10,322 bases of DNA, taken from the NCBI GenBank assembly GCA_008704415.1, contig VXIS01000638.1, positions 1 through 10,322 of the forward strand, in the 5' to 3' direction. Both the position numbers and the translations under genes were made by a program. Numbering within the stretch: position 1 is the first letter of the stretch; each line of letters opens with the position of its first letter. This document shows positions 1 through 6,868 of this stretch, in pieces. The notes beneath the pieces are model-generated. The model was not told the DNA's origin, did not search any database, and saw only the letters and a program-made list of their open reading frames with translations. The DNA is from Sphaerosporella brunnea (lineage: Eukaryota; Ascomycota; Pezizomycetes; Pezizales; Pyronemataceae).

Positions 1-513
1 GTTGCGATTTCTCTACACTCTTGCGAAAGGAATGGTTTGCGATCAGCATACACAGTCCTTCTCATCGAAACCGCACGGCTTTCACGTTTTCCGCCACGAT
101 CTACGGTTCCTAGTCGTTTTAAAACAGCCCCCCCTTCGATGGGTTACGCGATAATCCCCTCCCAAAGAGTCGAAATGGGGAATCTGGCGCCTCTCACGCA
201 TCCATTGCCACTGGCGAAGCAACAATGCTTCCTGCCATGAGCGATAGAGCGTAACGGGGGGCCCGGGCACCCCCACGTAATATTTTATTCTTCAGTGCTT
301 ACCTATAAGTGGCCGCTGTCCAATGACTCACACCCCCCGTCGCGTCACCACAGGCGATAGTTTACTCGTTTTCAGAACCATCAAATTCTTAGCCTGGTAA
401 GTCATTCAGACGCCCGCACTCGAATGAAAATCAGTAAGATCTTCATTCCCTATGTATGAACGTCCTCACATATACATGCGTATAATCCAGAACTGTATGT
501 CTCAGCCCAGCCG

Positions 514-539
514 AAAAAAAAAAAAAAAAAAAAAAAAAA
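514..539. repeat. A26 homopolymer tract
   Basis: An uninterrupted run of 26 A is followed by a 13-A run at 597-609. It could be the poly(A) tail of an old retroposed copy on the plus strand or simple slippage. Short similar sequences flank it (CTCAGCCCAG before, ATCAGCCAG after), but they are too short and imperfect to call a target-site duplication. No reverse transcriptase or other element body is visible upstream. Confidence 0.8.
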
Positions 540-1485
540 CATCAGCCAGAGACAATTTCATATAAGCACAGGCATAACAACAGAGCCAAAGGAATCAAAA
601 AAAAAAAAACACATAGAAACTGATCAGAATGCGGACCGCGCCGAACAGATAAAACAGAACAGCAAACCCCATAAAAACCCCCACCGACTTGCACCGAAAT
701 TACTCCGATCCCCTGCCTGTGCCGTCTAGCCAACTTAACGATTTCCCTCACCCAACGCCGCATTCTTTTAGCAATCTGCACTCGGACTGTTTTGCCCAGT
801 CGCCGAGCCACAATCGGACACCATGTCATTACGAAGAGAGCGACTGATGTAATTTTCAACCCACTCAAATCGTCACCGTCACAGAAGTACGACTGAGTAC
901 CTACCCTCGCCATTTGAAGCTCTTGGTCAAATATCACCGCTGTGAACGAACCGATATGTATTGTTTGATTACAACAAAGAGTTCAGACCCGGCGACTCGC
1001 TCGGAGGTGCTGATTCCGCACCCTCGTCACGGATATGACTTCCCCTTCCTCACGACTGCAAAGCGCTCTGCAGAATCCGGATTGTCGTGTGACCTTACAG
1101 CAGGCAACTAGCTGTCTCAATGGTGGACAGGGGCGTGGTGAAGGGTGTTGAGGATCAGTGGCTGTTGGAGCTGAAGTTGGTGGCCGGTATAGTAGCAGCG
1201 CATCCGAACGATCTGTCTGGCTCGGCCTAACACCTCGGAGTTTCCTCCGTTCACCCAATATGTACTACTACAACTCGCATTGGATAAGGATTCTTTTGCA
1301 AGACACACTGTTCAAGGCCTACGACGCACCATGTCTATCCAGGATCGAATCCCACAACACCACAATGTTAGTCTAAGGGGAATCCTACCATGAGAGCTTC
1401 GGGCGACATTCCGTGAACGCAAAGTCACCCTTGAATCACCCAGCAATTCTTGCAGTCACTCCGGGCGCCGCTCCTGCGGCGATGA

Positions 1486-1632
1486 AGCTTGGAGTTCAAC
1501 GCTGGCTTTTCAGGCCAGCATATTACCGTCAAGACCAAAGCCGATGAAACGCGTCAAGCTCTTCGCTCAGCAAGCCGTGCGGACCGCGCAAGTTGCCACC
1601 CTACAAGTTATTGCCAATCCTGCCAGTCCTAA
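1486..1632 (+). pseudogene. Possible coding fossil, GQHITVKTK reading
   Basis: After a TGA at 1483-1485 the plus frame reads LEFNAGFSGQHITVKTK and continues with ADETRQALRSASR before becoming less protein-like and stopping at 1630. Another frame just upstream (about 1450-1485) reads AVTPGAAPAAMK and could be the preceding part after a frameshift. The style loosely recalls Gag-like ORF1 proteins of fungal retroelements, but no diagnostic motif is present. A small hairpin, CGCCGC-TCCT-GCGGCG, sits at 1466-1481. Confidence 0.2.
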
Positions 1633-3201
1633 CCCAAACTTCCCCCGCTCACCAGGTCGGTTTTTTCCAGGGGCTAACGAGCAGTGCTGAAGCCATTCAT
1701 TCTATTCAAGATCCAGAGCTACATAAACGTCAAAAAATCTCCGCTTCCCCCCAAACCCTCTGGCAAGAGGTTTTTCCACCATCAACATGGATTCCTTTTT
1801 TTTGTTTTCGCCTTCATACGTTGTCAAACTACCAAGCAAGCATGTCCGTTACCTCGCGTCCTCGCCGTAAATGCGCCGCCCATGCTCACAGAGTGTATCA
1901 TGAATGGGCAGCTGCCTTCGCGTGAAGGACTTCCACCGAGCGGGCACAGGCCATGCAACGTTGTTACTTGCACATCTCCTTGCCCACCTGCACCGACGGA
2001 ACACCAAGATTTACTCGACCGTCATTAATGATGCCACCCATTTGCATCCCTAAACTTCTTAGCACCGAGAGCCGCTAGGCATGCCAACAACGGAGCCGAG
2101 TCCTACAGTGCGCAATCAACCGGACCATTGAGATCTGGTTCGTGGGACGGAGAGGGGGCATCGACTAGATAACGGCCGGCCAGGGCCGACGTGACCGATT
2201 CCTTCATCAGATACCATTTGCAGGCCTCGTGGCTGCGTGGTCCACCATGCTTGCGTTTGAAAACAACAACTGCTCAGGGACTTCTGCTACGGCAAGCACA
2301 ACGTTCACGCATCATCAGTGCGGCCAAACATGCACACCAAACCAGCCAGTTGTTCCTAGGGGTGGTGTTCTGTCGGTGTTTTGCGTGCAGGCCTATCGTT
2401 ATTCTAGCATCTATTGGTGTCTATTGTGTGTGTTTTTTTTTCAATTGCATCTTGGGGTATTTTTAATCTTCGATGGCTGCTGGTTGGAAAAAACAAACAT
2501 TCCACTGTGTTTGAGTTCGTTTATCCTCACAAGAACCCGTCGGCGGTGACAATTCATGCCGAAGTACAGTCTTCTCGACCCAAATGTTATCCACAGAGCA
2601 AGCCCAAAAGCCATGAGAAAATCCCCCACAGGTTGAGCCCATTTCGCCACCATGATACTTTGGATGCATCAACACACAGGTCCTTCGGAATCAAGAACAG
2701 CAGGACTTTCAGGTGTGTGCGACGGTGTTGCTTTAAACCCTCCGCTACCGAATATGCCGTCGCACTTGCTCCAGGAAAGAATGCCAAAAGAATGGTAATG
2801 AACCTCAGATGAAGATGCATACATTCATTAGGGTAACGCCTTGTAGCTCTATAAACCAGAGCATCGTTACAAGACGCATACACTCGCATCAATCACTTCC
2901 CCCTCGTTCGAAAAAAAAAGCAACCACAAACAGAAAGCAAAAACGCATACAGTCTTCAAATACTCCCCTCGAATCACTCCCAACTCTTTCACCACCGGCG
3001 CACTTCTCATCGCGGCCGAACCGAGCACACCGACTGCGTGGCCTCAAGGAGCCCAGGGCGCGTAGGTGCGCCAAAATGTATACCCTGCTTTGCAAAAACC
3101 TTCTTCGGCGGATAAGCGATCGTGCTCTTGGGCCGCGATAAAGCGACGGGAACGCTCCCAATGTCTATCAAGAGGCATAATCGACTGAAAAACGTTAGCT
3201 A

Positions 3202-3719
3202 TCAAAAAAGGTCCACGACGATAGGAGTCTCACAATGCTCGGGCCTTTCCGTCTTGAAGCGCGGGTTCCCGGCGGAATAAAGTTGATTGGCGTTCACATT
3301 CCGCCGTCCAGCTTCTGTTCGGTCCTGGTTTTGCTCAAGAAGACCTTCAATTGAAGCTTTTTTATTGACAAAGCTCGGTGCACGTCCGGTGTCTCCTGTC
3401 GGTCCTTTCCCTTCTTGTGCGTCTTCATGGATGTCCACCAACAGGACCATTCTGGCTTCTTTGGCGTCTTAAGAAGCCATTCCTGGACATCGCTCACGAC
3501 ATCTGCTGAACACTCGGAATAGCCAACCTCCAAGCCCACGGTGTGTGGAAGGATTTTGAAAACGTTTTATTGCAGCATCGGGGTATTGATTCCTGCAACT
3601 GGGTTCTCATTCTGGCTTCCTGAACGGAACCTATCCGTAGCCAGCCTCATCGCAAGTATTCCGTTCCCAGGTGTCTCGGTATCAGTCAACGCTGGTCGCC
3701 GGTGTGTGTTGGTGAAGCC
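3202..3719 (-). pseudogene. Broken gene fragment with LEVGYSE motif, possibly PD-(D/E)XK-like
   Basis: Reading down from 3719 the minus frame is protein-like, interrupted by a TAA at 3569-3567, and resumes with TVGLEVGYSECSAD, VVSDVQEWLLKT at 3542-3465. A frameshift near 3465-3445 then moves the likely coding to another frame, which begins VLLVDIHEDAQ and runs to a stop at 3202. The order LEVGYSE, then D..EWL, then VLLVDI resembles a widespread family of fungal hypothetical proteins with a restriction-endonuclease-like fold, where the Glu before VG is a conserved core residue. That match is from memory of the family's look and is tentative. With a stop and a frameshift it is unlikely to be functional. 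It may extend upstream towards 3813. Confidence 0.4.
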
Positions 3720-4413
3720 TCAAATCAGTGCGGCGTGGAAAGTCGGCGTTGTGGCAGAAAACGTCAACGTCCCAGAGGATAGGTCCTCTTGTTCGCTCGG
3801 TGAGGTTCATTAGGGTAGCGGACCGTAAAAAAAATTGTCTAATACTCTGCCGGCGTCGGTAGAGTGATGTGTACTGCAGCTGGTCGTGTTCGTGGTTTGG
3901 ATGATGGTTTCGCGCTGCACCCTGAACGGAGAAGATGTAGGGCGTTGATATCACAAGCGTCACCGTGATATCCGCGTCGGATCTCTTCTTTGGCTTTTTC
4001 GAGCGGATGGTGTAGAGGCGGGTGGTTAGGGTGTTGGGGGTGTTGGAGGTGTTGGAGGTGTTGGTACTAGTAACACATGATGTTGCTCGAGGTGGATGTA
4101 GAGGTGTGCAGGCGCGATGGTAGCACTCACACCATGATGTACACTTTTGAAAGCGAATCTTGTAGGACCAAGTATTCACCAACAATTTGAGGTGTCGAAT
4201 TTCCATTTTTCACAGCAACGAATTCCTCAAATCCACGCGCTGAGAGATACTAGGGCAGCCACAACGCAAACACCGGATAGTTTATTTTTCCATCCAGTTA
4301 CTCAACCATCTCACCATCTTTAACCACCATTGTAGAACCCGACATCGCAACGCAGCCGGACTCCTCCATGACAATGTCATGCAGACATGTCACAGCTGAG
4401 TAAAGTAATAGGC
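3720..4413. other. Intergenic stretch with minisatellite
   Basis: This lies downstream of the tail-anchored gene and upstream of the broken gene fragment, both on the minus strand. It holds the 9-bp minisatellite. A 174-codon minus frame (4206-3682) covers much of it, but it depends on the minisatellite and has unlikely composition. The part next to 4413 is probably the 3' UTR of the tail-anchored gene. Confidence 0.4.
4030..4065. repeat. 9-bp minisatellite, GGTGTTGGA x4
   Basis: There are four direct copies: GGTGTTGGG, two GGTGTTGGA, GGTGTTGGT. On the minus strand it would read as alternating Asn-Thr with Ser or Pro in one frame, but the surrounding frame does not look like a real gene. It is G-rich on the plus strand. 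Confidence 0.85.
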
Positions 4414-5117
4414 TCAGTAATGTTCCTTCTTCCGCTTCGCCGCCCACGCCGCCAATCCCGAGACCACCAAAAGGATGGGTATAAGCAGGAAGTACCACGG
4501 CTTGCAATCAATCATCCTGACCGCTGGTTCTGGTGGATTATGGCGGAGTAGTTCTTGCCGCCGTCGGTCAACCTCAAGGTTGATATCCGCTCTGACCGCC
4601 GTCGGAACCTGGTTCTTGTTGACGGTCGGGAGCATAGCGGCAAGTGGGTCGAGCCGTTCCATCTCTCTGATGGTGCGATTGACGGTTTCAGGGTCGCTCT
4701 TACCGGGCACGCGTGAGGTGGTCCGATCGAGAACCGTCGGGACACCGGAGCCAGGTCGGTTGGGTGTTGGACGCGGCATCACGGTCATTGAATCTGGACC
4801 GGCCTCTTCCTCAAAAACCCGTCAGCGTTGATTTCTTGACAAGCCATGAAAGCGTACCTTGGCCCGAATCGGTGTTTCTTCGCTTCCATCGACGGTGGCG
4901 ACGGGAGCAGCGCTGCCGATGTTCGGCATCACGGTCAGGGCGTCGGGAGTATCGGGTGAGGGCTCTGCCACGTGGGACTGTTCGATAGAAGTCAGTACAA
5001 TCTCTTGCTTGACGAGGGCGCTGATAGCAGAGTGACCGAGGCTAAGTTGCTCTCTTTGCCAGTCGTGGGGGACTCTCTTGCTGGGGTGGCCTTCTCGTCC
5101 TCGGTGCCGGCTTCCAT
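4414..5117 (-). CDS. Small tail-anchored membrane protein, family unknown
   Basis: Minus-strand exons are 5117-5037, 4977-4858 and 4809-4414, giving 198 residues. The second intron is good: donor GTACGC at 4857, branch GCTGAC, acceptor TTTTTGAG ending at 4810, 48 nt, phase 0. The first (GTCACT to AACAG, 59 nt, 5036-4978) has a weak donor. An alternative starts at the ATG at 5160 and reads without it to 4858. I prefer 5117 because its frame has more G/C third positions, an acidic E/T/P/S-rich composition like the rest, and a better start context. The product is mostly hydrophilic and Pro-rich. It ends in PWYFLLIPILLVVSG, more small hydrophobic residues and KRKKEHY, the layout of a tail-anchored protein with a short basic tail. 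Exons 2 and 3 share the motif PD[AS][LM]TVMP, encoded by a 14-bp direct repeat (4774-4787 and 4924-4937), which supports both as one gene. The organelle is unknown. Confidence 0.55.
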
Positions 5118-5230
5118 CACAATTGTCGTCGGCTTGCTGTGCTCGGTGCTCGCTGTGCATTGAGGCTGCGAATCCTGGGACCTTTCAGTGGCGGGTGTCC
5201 GGAGCCTGGAACTGTGAACCCGCGACAAGC

Positions 5231-5236
5231 TTTATA
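5231..5236 (-). promoter_or_regulatory. TATA box for the tail-anchored gene
   Basis: TATAAA, within GGTATAAAGC, lies on the minus strand. It is 71 bp upstream of the ATG at 5160 and 114 bp upstream of the ATG at 5117. Both distances allow a normal fungal TATA-to-start spacing with a leader of some tens of bases. This is a single short motif, so it is suggestive only. Confidence 0.45.
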
Positions 5237-6141
5237 CCCCGCATGGCGGAAGTCAAATCTTCGTTGAAGCGATCCTGACAAGCGAAAGCTTGATCAAAAG
5301 GCCGGCATTGATTTGGGGAAGTGTGGAAAAACCGAGGTCGGGCCGGGCTCAACTCAATTTGGTGTTCGTGATGGGAGGGGTATGTTATCAGGTGCTGTAA
5401 TTGTGTGTTGTTCGCTAGACGAAGGAGGTGGCTCCCCGCAACAATGGTCAGTAATGCGTAGAAAAGCAGAAGATCAGCTCGATCAAATATGCACAGTCGG
5501 AAATCTATCACTATACAACGCAAAATGACCGTTTATTTTCACGTGATGATAGCTGGCGGTATGAGTGATGGTCTCTGATCGCGCGAAAATCAAGCGACAG
5601 TAGGGGATCACGGTCTCGCGAGCACGACCATGAAGACCGCCCTACGCAAAGGCACGGAACGCAGCGGAGCGAGTCGAATGGCAACCTTTCGGCTTCGCGG
5701 CGGCTACCATGGCAGGTTTACATTGACTGCGGATTGGAGGGATCCGGCGAGCAATAGTGGCAGCAAGTAGAAGAGCGACTGGCGCCACAGGTGTTCAACA
5801 TGATCACGAGGCGTGGCATGGTGGCGGTAGCAGATCGGATGCTGCACGGTTATCACGGGGTGGCCCCAGCGCTCCGTTGCGATGAGCAGTTCCCCATCTC
5901 GACCAGTGGGAGATCCCCGCTCATCACGGGTGTCTGATTTTCCCCACGGGTGCGCCAGGGTGCACGCTCCTCGGCTGGAGGGAGAAGAATCACAGACACC
6001 GAGCCCTGCCCCAGTCACATAAACGCAACAGTAATGAGGATTGACAGCGAGCTCGATGCCTCCAATGTCGTGATGCCGCATAACCGTGGACCGTCCGCCG
6101 GACAGCTCTGCATTATGTGTCTGGCGGCGTGCGGTCGCTGT

Positions 6142-6188
6142 ATGGGTGTTCACCTGCAACGATCACAATCCAGCAGGTGAACACGCAT
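6142..6188. repeat. Strong inverted repeat (hairpin)
   Basis: The 12-bp arms GTGTTCACCTGC (6146-6157) and GCAGGTGAACAC (6173-6184) are perfect complements around a 15-nt loop. After one mismatch, three more pairs form (6142-6144 with 6186-6188). It lies in gene-poor DNA. It could be a cruciform site, a dyad protein-binding site or the remnant of a small inverted-repeat element; nothing nearby decides between these. Confidence 0.8.
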
Positions 6189-6298
6189 CGTGGCGGGGCA
6201 TCCAACGGATATGCACCGCACTGGTGTGCCCTGGCCAGTCGGTTCGATGCACGACCGGCAATGCAGCGCCGCTCGAAGGCACCACGTCAACACCCCTC

Positions 6299-6550
6299 TC
6301 AGCGCCGCGTTGACGTGCAGCCGTTGCCTTCGCCAACGCCCGGGCCACTGTCGTCCAAAAGCAATTCGGCCAATGCCGGGTAACCGGTCAAGTGTTGCCG
6401 CTCACGCAACTGCAAGACGACCCCCTTGACAGCACTTGTGAGTTGACGCAGTGCTCCAATCTGTCCCGCGTTTGCGTGTGGGTTCCTGACACCCCTCACT
6501 GCACCGTCGTGCTCGCGGTTTTGAGAAAGCGGTTCCCGTGCAATAGGCAA
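6299..6550 (-). other. Unrecognised open frame, possibly a coding remnant
   Basis: From after a TGA near 6553 the minus frame runs to TGA at 6299. Its centre, QIGALRQLTSAVKGVV and then LRERQHLTGYPALAELLLDD, has the look of an amphipathic helical protein. There is no ATG, and I found no intron that joins it in phase to the frame upstream. It may be an exon of an unseen gene, a decayed remnant, or chance. Confidence 0.2.
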
Positions 6551-6732
6551 TCATTCCCGGTCTGGGCTCCGTCTGTCCTTGGGTCATTTGAAAACCGTAT
6601 GCGCTCTGCTGTGTGTTGGGCCTCGGGTCTGCAAACGAATTGCCCTGCAGCACACTGAACCGGGGAACAGCCGGACGCAGCCGGCTGGGCTCGATGGGCT
6701 AGGCTAGCTACCCGGGACGGGTACAAAAACCA

Positions 6733-6868
6733 CCTCTGACAGGTCCTCCACCCCCTCCTCTTCTTCTTCCATCTTTCCCATTCATTCATACTCCATCATC
6801 CGTTCTCATAGCTTGTCTTTAATCTATAATCCTTATCCCAACCACACAATCTTTATCAAATCATTGCA
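6733..6868 (+). promoter_or_regulatory. Pyrimidine-rich promoter and leader
   Basis: A C/T-rich tract runs from about 6740 to 6785, followed by an A/T-richer stretch with a CTATAAT sequence at 6824-6830, ending at the ATG at 6869. Long pyrimidine tracts just upstream of the start are common in filamentous fungal promoters. No TATA box at a standard distance is obvious. The transcription start cannot be placed from sequence. Confidence 0.45.

Larger units (their letters stand above)
1..3201. other. Gene-poor stretch
   Basis: Apart from the A-tracts at 514-539 and 597-609 and the possible fossil at 1486-1632, no frame here is convincing. Open frames are short, overlap on both strands and have random-looking composition. 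A GC-rich run with CCCGGG lies at 256-275. A G/T-rich stretch at about 2410-2460 and an A-rich stretch at about 2908-2945 are simple-sequence bias. Nothing telomeric, ribosomal or tRNA-like is visible. Confidence 0.55.
5240..6732. other. Divergent intergenic region
   Basis: This separates the minus-strand tail-anchored gene from the plus-strand exon-repeat gene. The left end probably holds promoter DNA of the former. The rest has short frames on both strands, the hairpin at 6142-6188 and the unrecognised minus frame at 6299-6550. A 151-codon minus frame (6159-5704) shows only one hydrophobic patch and is not called. Confidence 0.45.

Noticed and set aside
542..937. 131-codon minus-strand open frame
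   Set aside because: No motif, and its hydrophobic end comes from simple T-rich sequence next to A-tracts.
1338..1355. tRNA B-box-like sequence (GGATCGAATCCC)
   Set aside because: It departs from GGTTCRANNCC at a core base, and no matching acceptor stem, A box or cloverleaf could be built around it on either strand.
2191..3141. Several overlapping open frames of 90-132 codons
   Set aside because: They overlap on both strands, have low-complexity or random composition and no motifs; none is clearly better than the others.
2824..3817. 12-bp direct repeat TTCATTAGGGTA at 2824-2835 and 3806-3817
   Set aside because: One shared word of this length is expected by chance in a 10-kb window, and the flanks do not match.
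4026..4034. Telomere-like TTAGGG, also near 2829 and 3810
   Set aside because: Only isolated single copies occur; there is no tandem telomeric run.
3682..4206. 174-codon minus-strand open frame
   Set aside because: It reads through the 9-bp minisatellite, has random-looking composition and no domain. A frame of this length can arise by chance in 10 kb of both strands.
5704..6159. 151-codon minus-strand open frame
   Set aside because: One hydrophobic patch near the end is its only feature; no introns, promoter or domain support it.
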